The notes beneath the pieces are model-generated. The model did not search any database, was not told the origin of the DNA, and worked only from the letters and a program-made list of their open reading frames with translations. 64,000 bases of DNA from Nonomuraea spiralis. Its GTDB lineage: Bacteria; Actinomycetota; Actinomycetes; Streptosporangiales; Streptosporangiaceae. The stretch lies in NCBI RefSeq assembly GCF_014648435.1, contig NZ_BMRC01000003.1:1-64000 (forward strand), written 5' to 3'. This document shows, piece after piece, positions 53,133 through 60,394 of the stretch; position 1 is the stretch's first letter; each line of letters opens with the position of its first letter. Position numbers and translations under genes: made by a program.

Positions 53133-53936
53133 TCAGGGGAGCAGGAGGGAGCGCACCGTGCGCCAGCAGGCGCTGTCGGCGGCGCCCAGCAGGCCCTGCT
53201 TGGGAACGGACGGGCTGTACGGGGTGCCGTCGAGGTGATGGGCGGTTCCGCCCGCTTCCGTCAGGAGCAGGACGCCCGGCGCGTGGTCCCAGGGGAGCGT
53301 CCGGTGGAAGAGAAGGAAGTCCTGGTCACCGTTCAGGAGGCGGGGATAGTCCACGCCCGCGCATTTCGTGCCCGGTGTGAGGGCGGCGAAGTGGGGTGCG
53401 GCGGTCGCGATGTGGGCCTTGGTGTCGTCGTCCAGGAATCGGGTGAGTACGGCGCCGCGGAGCCGGGACGGGTCGGCGGGGGCGGGGGCGCGGTCCACGC
53501 GGACGCCGTTCCGCCAGGTGCCGGAGCCGAGCTCGGCGACGTGGACGTCGTCCTCGGCCGGGCGTACGACCCAGGACGCGACAGCCCGGCCCGACTGGAC
53601 CAGAGCTGCCATCACAGCGTATTCGGGGCGGCCCGCGACGAAGTTGGCCGTGCCGTCCAGCGGATCGACGAGCCATGCCGTGGGGGCGTCCCGCAGCGCC
53701 GAGAGGAGCGTGGGGTCGGCGGCGGTCGCCTCCTCGCCGACGACGGGGGCGTCGAGGAGGTCGCGCAGGCGGCGGCTGATCAGTTCCTCGGCCTCGCGGT
53801 CGGCCACGGTGACCACTTCGCCCGGTGTCTTCTCGCAGACGTCGCCGGCGGCGAGGGCGCGGAACCGGGGGAGGATCGCGACCTCGGCGGCCTCGCGAAG
53901 GATGTCGGTGACCGCGTCGATCAGCATGGTGTTCAT
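53133..53936 (-). CDS. Inositol monophosphatase family protein
   Basis: 267-residue magnesium-dependent phosphatase: VVGEEA, DPLDGTANF and LPWDHAPGVLLLTEAGG are the family metal and substrate motifs. It is a paralog of HisN at 11.5 kb but lacks the HisN-type GTKNY. The ATG at 53936 lacks a clear ribosome-binding site; a GTG lies three codons upstream. It interrupts the protease-homolog array together with three small regulatory-type genes. Substrate uncertain (inositol-1-phosphate or another sugar phosphate). Confidence 0.87.
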   Translation of the reverse strand: MNTMLIDAVTDILREAAEVAILPRFRALAAGDVCEKTPGEVVTVADREAEELISRRLRDLLDAPVVGEEATAADPTLLSALRDAPTAWLVDPLDGTANFVAGRPEYAVMAALVQSGRAVASWVVRPAEDDVHVAELGSGTWRNGVRVDRAPAPADPSRLRGAVLTRFLDDDTKAHIATAAPHFAALTPGTKCAGVDYPRLLNGDQDFLLFHRTLPWDHAPGVLLLTEAGGTAHHLDGTPYSPSVPKQGLLGAADSACWRTVRSLLLP

Positions 53937-53972
53937 GCTAGACACCGGGCCGTACGTCGCCGGAAGGGGTGT

Positions 53973-54377
53973 TCAGCCGGAGGGGCGGCGGATCGGGCAC
54001 GGATGGGTGACGTGCCGGTTCGGGCAGCAGATGACGCCGATGGTGAGGAAACGGCCGCTCTGCAGCCATTCGCCCCACTGGACGTCGACGCCCCGGGGAA
54101 GCAGGTCGAGGGCGCTGTCCAGGCGGCCTTCAAGGGGGAGCTCCTCGGGCGGGTGGAGCTGGTCGCGGGTCTTCGTGTACTCGGCCGCCATCCACGTTGT
54201 CGCCTGGCCGGCTTCCTCGAACGTGGCCGCGACGCGGGCCGCCGGTTTGGCCAGCCAGTCGCCCGTCCGCATGGGCGGCAGCGGCGAGGTGGCGAAATCG
54301 GGGGAGTTGGGACGGCGTTCCGCCTCGTTCGCCCGGTCGGTGCCGGCGCCGGTCCACAGGTAGGCGTGCCAGTGCAT
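53973..54377 (-). CDS. Hypothetical protein, 134 residues
   Basis: The ATG has AGGGGAGC upstream. The product begins MHWHAYLWTGAGTDR and is polar and Trp-rich, with a CC pair (GVICCPNRH) near the end. I do not recognise the family; similar short proteins occur beside DUF397/XRE loci of actinomycetes. It lies downstream of the DUF397 gene on the same strand. Confidence 0.6.
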   Translation of the reverse strand: MHWHAYLWTGAGTDRANEAERRPNSPDFATSPLPPMRTGDWLAKPAARVAATFEEAGQATTWMAAEYTKTRDQLHPPEELPLEGRLDSALDLLPRGVDVQWGEWLQSGRFLTIGVICCPNRHVTHPCPIRRPSG

Positions 54378-54452
54378 GGATGCTCCCCTATGGTCGGCGG
54401 GGCGGCCCCTGCCCGGTCGGACCCGGCAGGGGCGGGCCGTCTCGGCTCCTGC

Positions 54453-54668
54453 CTAGATGGTGGCGATTCCGGCGGCGCGAAGCTCGGTACCGGTGAAGCG
54501 GAGAGTCCCGGCGTCCGGGTTCTTCGAGTCACGGAGCGCGTAGGCGTCCTCGATGCCGGGAATCCGGGCGATCAGGACATAGCTGTCCGAGTGCTCTTCC
54601 GGCCGGTCGCCGCCGCACAACTTCGTGAAGGGCACCTCGTCGAGGTTGCAGCCGTACAGGTCAGTCAT
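54453..54668 (-). CDS. DUF397-like small protein
   Basis: 71-residue protein. The C-terminal pattern YALRDSKNPDAGTLRFTGTELRA matches the DUF397 hallmark (V-RDSK-P-G-L-F). DUF397 proteins usually partner an XRE regulator in actinomycetes; here the divergent neighbour is a GntR-type DNA-binding protein instead. Ribosome-binding site GGAAGGAA. Confidence 0.75.
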   Translation of the reverse strand: MTDLYGCNLDEVPFTKLCGGDRPEEHSDSYVLIARIPGIEDAYALRDSKNPDAGTLRFTGTELRAAGIATI

Positions 54669-54718
54669 GAGCGTTTCCTTCCGTCCGGGCCGGGCAAGGT
54701 ACAAGTAGTAGACATGAT

Positions 54719-54768
54719 AGGACCTCTCCATACCTATGAAGAGGTAGACGCTCGTCCTCGTAGGTCCT
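54719..54768. promoter_or_regulatory. Divergent promoter region with nested inverted repeats
   Basis: Between the DUF397 and GntR-type genes lie AGGACCT..AGGTCCT (36 bases apart), CCTCT..AGAGG and TACCT-ATGAAG-AGGTA. The nesting suggests an operator for the adjacent small GntR protein. Inference from symmetry only. Confidence 0.5.
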
Positions 54769-54788
54769 TGTTCCAATACCGTTTACGT

Positions 54789-55040
54789 ATGGCCTTGCAG
54801 GACAGGAGTGACCGCATCGATCACGTCGGGCCGGACCTGGTGTGGCGGCAGGTGGCCGAGGACGTCGAGAGTGACATCTCCTCCGGCGCGCTCGCTCCGG
54901 GCGCCAAGCTGGCGACCGAGCTGGAGATGGCCGGTCAGTACGGCGTCTCACGGGTGACGGTTCGCCGGGCGGTCAAGGATCTGGCGGAGCGGGGCCTGCT
55001 GGTCGTCGTCCATGGGCGTGGGACGTTTGTGACCCGATAG
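54789..55040 (+). CDS. Short GntR-type winged-helix protein without effector domain
   Basis: 83-residue protein consisting only of a GntR winged helix (VWRQVAEDVESDISSGALAPGAKLATE..YGVSRVTVRRAVKDL..VVHGRGTFVTR). No UTRA or FCD effector domain follows before the stop, so it is either a minimal regulator or a truncated one. Divergent from the DUF397 gene. Confidence 0.85.
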   Translation: MALQDRSDRIDHVGPDLVWRQVAEDVESDISSGALAPGAKLATELEMAGQYGVSRVTVRRAVKDLAERGLLVVVHGRGTFVTR

Positions 55041-55100
55041 CCCCCGTCGGTGCGGGGACGCGAAGTACGGGCGCCTTCGGCTCTCGTACGCTCGAAGTGG

Positions 55101-55295
55101 TCACCAGCTGCGGACGCGGGTACGGCGGCGCATCCGTTCCAGCATCGCCTCGTTGAAGGCGGCGGACACCGATTCGAAGTCACCGTCCTCGACCGCTCGA
55201 TCGACGTACGCCTTGACGTGAGGGTCGAGAGTGATCGTGACCTGTAGGTCCGTCGTGCCGGGAGCGGTCTTGGTCTGGTCGTGATCCTCGGTCAT
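55101..55295 (-). CDS. Ribbon-helix-helix antitoxin-like protein
   Basis: 64-residue protein starting MTEDHDQTK; the segment LQVTITLDPHVKAYVDRAVEDGDFESVSAAFNEAMLERMRRR resembles ParD/CopG-type ribbon-helix-helix antitoxins. No toxin gene (ParE/RelE or PIN type) is found next to it. It could be a solitary DNA-binding protein. Confidence 0.7.
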   Translation of the reverse strand: MTEDHDQTKTAPGTTDLQVTITLDPHVKAYVDRAVEDGDFESVSAAFNEAMLERMRRRTRVRSW

Positions 55296-55385
55296 ACCGA
55301 CATCTTGCGCCACAAGGGCTGGCGAATCACGTCCCGAAACGCTCAACTCCACTGATCGGAAAGCGCGAGGGGCCGGAAAACAGGT

Positions 55386-55422
55386 GAGGGCCCCGGCGGC
55401 AAGGAGCAACGCCGGGACCCTC
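55386..55422 (-). terminator. Terminator of paralog 4
   Basis: GAGGGCCCCGGCG pairs with CGCCGGGACCCTC (one mismatch) around an 11-base loop. It lies about 20 bases after the stop of the 386-residue protease homolog. Confidence 0.7.
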
Positions 55423-55439
55423 GTTACCCTGGTGAGGGC

Positions 55440-56600
55440 TTACTTGAACAGCTCGCCGTTAGGGCCCACGATCTTCCCGGACGGGTAGTTCGTGGCCGCC
55501 TTGTACACGGCCGCCGTCTCCCCGTCGAAGTAGGGGGACGTGATGTAGTCGATGCGGTCGTTGCCGTCCTGGTCCGCGAACGTGCTGGTCACGCCGTTCA
55601 CGTAGCCGAGGCGCTTGGCGTTGTTGTAGTTCAGCAGCCACGCGCCGCCGTCGTACCCGGGGGTGACGGCGCACTTCAGGCCGACGTGCTCCTCGATCTT
55701 GAGCCAGGACGCGCCCACGGCCTTGGACGTGGTCTTGCCGTAGCAGTTCTTCGGCGTGACGCCGCTGTACGGCTTGCTGCCGTCGGGGTGCGGGGCGGCC
55801 GGGTAACCGAAGGTGCGGACGTACTTGCCCGTAGCCTGGTTCCAGGCGAAGCCCTGGCCGCCCACGGCGTCGCCGAGCCGGCCGGCGTCCTTGGACAGCA
55901 GGATGTAGTAGTGGCCGCCCCAGGCGCGCTTCGGGCCGCTGAAGCGGTCGAAGTCCTTGCGGTCCACCTGCTTGACGCCGTCGAACTGGATGCCGTTGTA
56001 GACGGTGACGAACGCGTAGTCGCGGTCGTAGTCCTCGTAGGTGTCGAAGTCGTAGTGGGTGAAGGCCTGCTTGCCCACGTAGATGCCCCACGGGGCCTTG
56101 CCCTGGTAGTAGCCGGGGACGAAGACCCACTTGGACAGCGTGTCGCTGTTGCTGTCCGTGTCGTACACGCAGTGGCCGGCGGTGGCGACCAGGTTGCGGT
56201 TGCCCGACTGGATGGAGGTGGCCGAGCACCAGCGGAACTTGCCGGAGCCGTCGACGAAGAAGACCTTGCCGATGCTCTTGGGCAGGTTCACGTTCTGGGA
56301 GGCGCCGGCCTTCTGCTCGCCGGTGGGCGCGGTCATGCCGGGACGGCCGTCGGGGTCGTAGCCGCCCTTGGAGACGACCTTCCGCACTTCCTTGGAGTCC
56401 CAGGTGTACTGCGTGGCCTGGCGGAGCGCGGCGCCGTTGGAGGCGATCCAGAAGGACGCGATCGAGGCCGCATCGGAGTTGCTGCGGGCCAACGGGTCGT
56501 TGGAGATGTCGCCGTCGGCCTGGGCGGTGGCGGACAGCCCGGCGGCCAGGAGGCCGGTGGCCAGGACGGCACCGCCGACGGGGAGAAGGATTCGCTTCAA
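55440..56600 (-). CDS. Secreted trypsin-fold protein, catalytic Ser replaced by Asp (paralog 4, short form)
   Basis: Predicted 386-residue exported S1-fold protein. The signal peptide is MKRILLPVGG..LSATAQA. His143 (ATAGHC) and Asp194 (DRDYAFVTV) are kept; the Ser loop is PGYD317GGAW, so Ser is Asp and the Pro after GG is Ala. It lacks the 165-195-residue insertion of paralogs 1-3: only about 35 residues separate YNG from GRLGDAVGG. TTG start with TGGAG five bases upstream; an in-frame ATG lies at 56645. A Crp-type palindrome lies about 190 bases upstream, overlapping the stop codon of paralog 5. Confidence 0.86.
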   Translation of the reverse strand: MKRILLPVGGAVLATGLLAAGLSATAQADGDISNDPLARSNSDAASIASFWIASNGAALRQATQYTWDSKEVRKVVSKGGYDPDGRPGMTAPTGEQKAGASQNVNLPKSIGKVFFVDGSGKFRWCSATSIQSGNRNLVATAGHCVYDTDSNSDTLSKWVFVPGYYQGKAPWGIYVGKQAFTHYDFDTYEDYDRDYAFVTVYNGIQFDGVKQVDRKDFDRFSGPKRAWGGHYYILLSKDAGRLGDAVGGQGFAWNQATGKYVRTFGYPAAPHPDGSKPYSGVTPKNCYGKTTSKAVGASWLKIEEHVGLKCAVTPGYDGGAWLLNYNNAKRLGYVNGVTSTFADQDGNDRIDYITSPYFDGETAAVYKAATNYPSGKIVGPNGELFK

Positions 56601-56791
56601 GGTAACTCCAGGTTGCGCTGACAGGAGGCGCCTCGTGCACCCCAAAACTCAGCAAACGGACGACCCGGAACCTATACCGCTGACTGGGCTAATGGAAATT
56701 TTCGGTAGATCGTGTCAGCGCTCCCACGCCTCGCCGTTACCGTACCGAGATCAATGGATCGGCTGATCACGTGCAGTGATCATGTAGTTGC

Positions 56792-56809
56792 ATGTGACTT
56801 ACGTCACAT
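56792..56809. promoter_or_regulatory. Crp-type palindrome upstream of paralog 4
   Basis: ATGTGACTTACGTCACAT has 7-bp perfect arms and contains TGTGA-N6-TCACA. It covers the TAA stop of the intact peptidase gene (56799-56801). Confidence 0.75.
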
Positions 56810-57896
56810 TTCCCGGTGTGGTGAGGGCTGCGGCGCGCCGGTAGACCTCGCCGGCGGTGATGTCGAAGTACGGTGAGGACACCGCATCGTAGGCGCCCTT
56901 GGCGTCCCTGTTCCAGGTCAGGCTGTTGACGCCGTTGAGGTCGCCGAGCCTGCGGGTCGCGTCGTAGTCCACCAGCCAGGGGCCGCCGCTGGCGCCGGGG
57001 CTGAAGTCGCACGGCTGGAGCCGTACGCCCTTCTGCAGGTCGAGCGCGGGGGCCGCGGTCCAGTACGTGACGCCGCCCTGGCACGTACGCAACGTCTTGC
57101 CGTCGAACGGCCGGGTGCCGTCGGGTTGCGCGCCGGCCGGGAAGCCGAACGCGGCCACGACGTACGCGGCCGGCTTCCTGTTGACCTCCAGGCCCTGGCC
57201 GCCCACGTTGTCCTGGAGCCTGCCGACGTCCTTCATCGAGTACGTGCCGTCCTTCGCCTGCTCCCAGACGAACCCGCGGTGCACGGTCACGAAGGCGTAG
57301 TCGAAGTCGTAGTCGCCCTTGCCGGCCCAGTCCTCGTGCATGGTGATCGCCGCGCCCACGTAGATGCCGTCGGGCGTCTCGCCGTTGGGGCCGGGGTTGG
57401 GGACGAAGATCCAGTATTCGGCGGGCTTGGCCTGCCGCGAGTCGTACGCGCAGTGTCCGGCCGTGGCCACCACGCTGCGGTTCCTGGAGGCGACCGCGCT
57501 GGCCGAGCACCAGTACTCCTTGGCGCCGAACCTGAAGAAGACCTTGCCCATGGTCTTGGCCGCGCCGCCCTGCTTGGGCGCGACGGGCGTCACGTCCTGC
57601 CCCGCGGACGTCCGCTGCGCCGTCGTGGCGGGCGCGTTCGGCCCGGAGACGGCGCCCGCCGAGGAGGTCGGGGCGGCCTGCGCGCCCGGCGTGGCGGGGC
57701 TGTAGTTGTCGGCCTGCTTGAGCCGGTCGGGCCGCCAGTAGTCGGCGACCTTCTTCATGTCGGTGGCCGTCCTGGCCAGGGTGACGCTGTAGACCTTGCT
57801 GGCCGGTGCGGCGTTCGCGATCCCCGTGAAGGCAGGCAGCAACAGCAGCGCGCCGCCTAGGGCGGCCGCCGCCAGTTGCCTGGCCCGGGAGATCAT
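56799..57896 (-). CDS. Secreted trypsin-like serine peptidase with intact triad (paralog 5)
   Basis: Predicted 365-residue exported S1 peptidase. A signal peptide (about residues 1-29, ending NAA-PAS) and a pro-like region rich in Ala, Pro and Ser precede the catalytic domain. His148 (ATAGHC), Asp199 (DFDYAFVTV) and Ser303 (GASGGPW) complete the triad. Two Cys (YWCSA and AGHC) would form the usual disulfide near His. It shares GRLQDNVGGQGL and SPYFD with the four degenerate paralogs but lacks their insertion. It is divergent from an SSI-family inhibitor gene, 199 bases away. Cleavage specificity is not clear. Confidence 0.88.
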   Translation of the reverse strand: MISRARQLAAAALGGALLLLPAFTGIANAAPASKVYSVTLARTATDMKKVADYWRPDRLKQADNYSPATPGAQAAPTSSAGAVSGPNAPATTAQRTSAGQDVTPVAPKQGGAAKTMGKVFFRFGAKEYWCSASAVASRNRSVVATAGHCAYDSRQAKPAEYWIFVPNPGPNGETPDGIYVGAAITMHEDWAGKGDYDFDYAFVTVHRGFVWEQAKDGTYSMKDVGRLQDNVGGQGLEVNRKPAAYVVAAFGFPAGAQPDGTRPFDGKTLRTCQGGVTYWTAAPALDLQKGVRLQPCDFSPGASGGPWLVDYDATRRLGDLNGVNSLTWNRDAKGAYDAVSSPYFDITAGEVYRRAAALTTPGNVT

Positions 57897-58095
57897 GAAA
57901 TGCCTTTCTTAGGGTCGTAAGGGTGGATTTTTCCAGATCAACTGCCTGTATTGCAGCCCGGATAGAGATTCGTTACCTGATCAAGAGTGGACCGTGTGCG
58001 ATAAGGACACCATCAGCCGATCCCTCCCGATACGTCTAAATGATCACGCGTGTCGGTCGTTGCCGCAGGTCAGAGGCATGATGGAGGCTGCCCGT

Positions 58096-58485
58096 ATGCA
58101 CCGAATTCTCGCCATGGCCGCGCTTTCCTGCGCGGCATTCGCCGCCGCTCCAGTGGCGAACGCCACGACCGGCCCACCCGATGTCGAGGCGTCGTTCAAG
58201 AGCCAAAGGCATTTCCGGATCAGCGTGGGAGATCGGCAAGGAGTGCTGGAGTGCACGCCCGGCCGGGTCGTTCCCGGGCAGGTCGACGCCTGCCTCGCGC
58301 TCGAACACGTGGGCGGGAACCCGGCCCGGTTGAGCCGGCGCGGGGACGTTTCCTGCACCGCCGACTATCAGCCCGTGGACGTACAGGCGTGGGGTGTCTG
58401 GGACGGCGCCCGGTACCGGTACTCGCACAGGTTCCCCAACGCCTGCGAGCTCGCCGTCTCGACCGGGCCCGTCTTCCGCGTCTGA
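58096..58485 (+). CDS. Secreted subtilisin-inhibitor-like (SSI family) protein
   Basis: 129-residue exported protein. The start at 58096 has GGAGG eight bases upstream; the signal peptide is MHRILAMAALSCAAFAAAPVANA. The mature part follows the Streptomyces subtilisin inhibitor plan: LECTPG (Cys), ACLALEHVGGNPARL, SCTADYQPVDVQAWGVWDG and RFPNACEL, with four Cys in SSI positions. Aligned by eye, the reactive-site P1 residue is Ala with P1' Asp (SC-T-A-D-Y). It probably inhibits a secreted serine protease; the divergent S1 peptidase is an obvious candidate, although SSI members typically target subtilisins. Confidence 0.82.
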   Translation: MHRILAMAALSCAAFAAAPVANATTGPPDVEASFKSQRHFRISVGDRQGVLECTPGRVVPGQVDACLALEHVGGNPARLSRRGDVSCTADYQPVDVQAWGVWDGARYRYSHRFPNACELAVSTGPVFRV

Positions 58486-58795
58486 CGAGAGGGCCGCCCG
58501 GGGAAGGCCCCGGATCCCGCCGGGGGCGACCCGGGGCCTCGTGCGCGGGCAGTACCGCCAGTTCCTCGGGTTGCGCGGGTCGGTCCCCGGTGGTTCAGGA
58601 AAACGATGGGCGCGCCAATGAATGGCGCAACCGCCGATCAGTAGCCGACGTGAAGAGGGTCCGTTCCGTTATGGAAATAGGTATTCCTGAAAGGCATCTG
58701 TGCAGGTCAGAGTCGTGATGAATGGCCTTCGGCAACAGTCGTAGCGCTGATTATCGGATGCCATTTACTTATCAACCGAATGTTGTTCTGGTTAG
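58486..58795. other. Intergenic region after the SSI-family gene
   Basis: 310 bases. AGGCCCCGG (58505) pairs with CCGGGGCCT (58531-58539) and may end the inhibitor transcript. A GCGCC-AATGAAT-GGCGC repeat lies near 58612. The last 100 bases before the thiolase are AT-richer and probably carry its promoter. No gene seen. Confidence 0.55.
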
Positions 58796-60244
58796 ATGGT
58801 TCGCATGGATCCACGCACCCCCTGTCTCATCGGCGTCGCGCAGCGGACCGTTCGCGAACAACCCGGCCCGGAGCCGCTCGACCTGTGGGAGTCGGTCGCC
58901 CGCGAGGCGGCCGACGACGCCCGCCTTCCCGTCGGGCGGCTCGACTCGATCCAGATCGTCCACACCGACTCCTGGCAGTACGACTCGCCGACCGGGCGGC
59001 TGGCCGAGCGCCTCGGGGCCACGCCGCGCCACCACGCCTACTCCAAGGTCAGCGGTACGGCCCCGCAACTGCTCATCGGCGCGGCGGCGGCCGGGATCGC
59101 GGCGGGCGAGCTGGACTGCGCGCTGGTCACAGGGGCCGAGGCGCTGGCGACGCGGCGGGCCTACCGGCGGGCGGGCGAGCACGTGCCGTGGAGCCACGCC
59201 GCCGATCCCAAGCCGCCCTACGCCTGGGAACGCCCGCCGCACCCCGCCGAGCTGGCGCACGAGCTGTTCCTGCCGGTGCACACGTACGCGATCATGGAGA
59301 CCGCGCGGCGGGCGGCGGCCGGGATGACGGTCGAGGAGGAGATGCTCGACCGGGGACGGATGATGGCGCCGATGACCGAGGTGGCCGCGGCCAACCCGTA
59401 CGCGTGGCGGCGGGTCGTGCGCACGCCCGAGGAGCTGGTGAAGGGCAACCGGTTCGTCGGCTGGCCGTACACCAGGAACACCGTGGCCGTCATGGAGGTC
59501 GACCAGGCGGCGGCCGTCGTCCTGGCGAGCGCGTCCCTGGCCGACCGGCTGGGGGTGCCGGAGGAGCGGCGGGTGTACCTGCGCGGCTGGGCGTACGCGG
59601 AGGACACCTGGGAGGTGGCGGCGCGGCCCGCGCTCGGCTCCTCGCAGGCGATCGGGGCCGCCGCGCGGGCCGCCTTCCGGCGCGCCGGGCTCGGGCTCGC
59701 CGACATGGACGCGCTCGACCTGTACAGCTGCTTCGCCGTCGCGCTGCGGCAGGCGTGCGACGCGACGGGGCTCGACCCGTACGACCGGCGCGGCCTGACG
59801 GTGACCGGTGGGCTCCCGTACGCCGGCGGCCCGGCCAGCGACTACGTGCTGCACTCGACGGCCACGATGGCCGGCCTGCTGCGGGCGCAGTCGGGGCACG
59901 GGCTGGTGACCGGCGTGGGGATGCACCTGACGAAGCACACGTACGCGGTGTGGTCCGGCGAGCCGGGAGGACACCTGGGGGACGCGACACCGGTGTTCAC
60001 GGCCTCCGGGGTGCCTCTGGCGGACTCCTACGCGGGGCCCGCCACCGTGGCCGGGTACACGGTCGCCCACGGCCGGGACGGCGCGGCCGAGAAGGGCGTC
60101 CTCGTCGTGGACCTGCCCGGCGGCGCGCGGGCGCACGCGCACGTGCTGGAGGCGGAGCTGCTGGCCGACGCCATGTCGAGGGAGCTGGTGGGGCAGCGGG
60201 TCGACCTGGTCACCGACGGACGGCTCAACCGGGCGACCTGGTGA
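58796..60244 (+). CDS. Thiolase-superfamily protein (acetyl-CoA acetyltransferase-like)
   Basis: 482-residue thiolase-fold protein. An N-terminal half with KVSGTAPQLLIGAAAAGIAAGELDCALVTGAEAL and C-terminal GLPYAGGPASDYVLHSTATM resemble SCP-x-type thiolase-like proteins. The usual catalytic Cys/His/Cys of biosynthetic thiolases are not all obvious, so it may be a thiolase-related enzyme of steroid or fatty-acid degradation. The start could be 58796 or ATG 58805; no ribosome-binding site is apparent. Confidence 0.82.
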   Translation: MVRMDPRTPCLIGVAQRTVREQPGPEPLDLWESVAREAADDARLPVGRLDSIQIVHTDSWQYDSPTGRLAERLGATPRHHAYSKVSGTAPQLLIGAAAAGIAAGELDCALVTGAEALATRRAYRRAGEHVPWSHAADPKPPYAWERPPHPAELAHELFLPVHTYAIMETARRAAAGMTVEEEMLDRGRMMAPMTEVAAANPYAWRRVVRTPEELVKGNRFVGWPYTRNTVAVMEVDQAAAVVLASASLADRLGVPEERRVYLRGWAYAEDTWEVAARPALGSSQAIGAAARAAFRRAGLGLADMDALDLYSCFAVALRQACDATGLDPYDRRGLTVTGGLPYAGGPASDYVLHSTATMAGLLRAQSGHGLVTGVGMHLTKHTYAVWSGEPGGHLGDATPVFTASGVPLADSYAGPATVAGYTVAHGRDGAAEKGVLVVDLPGGARAHAHVLEAELLADAMSRELVGQRVDLVTDGRLNRATW

Positions 60245-60394
60245 CCTGGTGATCTGGCGACGCTCATCGGTCGAGGTTGTGAAGTTGTGACCTCGGACCG
60301 CGATTTCGCCAGGTTCCAGGGCTTGCGCGGGCGGATGTAACTCCACTGAACTTAAGTAAAGGGCGCAACCCGCACTAACCCGGCGAGGCACGTC

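Noticed and set aside
54789..55040. GntR-type gene as a pseudogene of a longer regulator
   Set aside because: No remnant of an effector domain is visible after the stop; minimal GntR proteins exist, so I kept it as a gene.
57985..58020. Imperfect GTGT..ACAC dyad between the peptidase and SSI genes as a sixth Crp site
   Set aside because: Only a short symmetric core and the right half does not fit TCACA.
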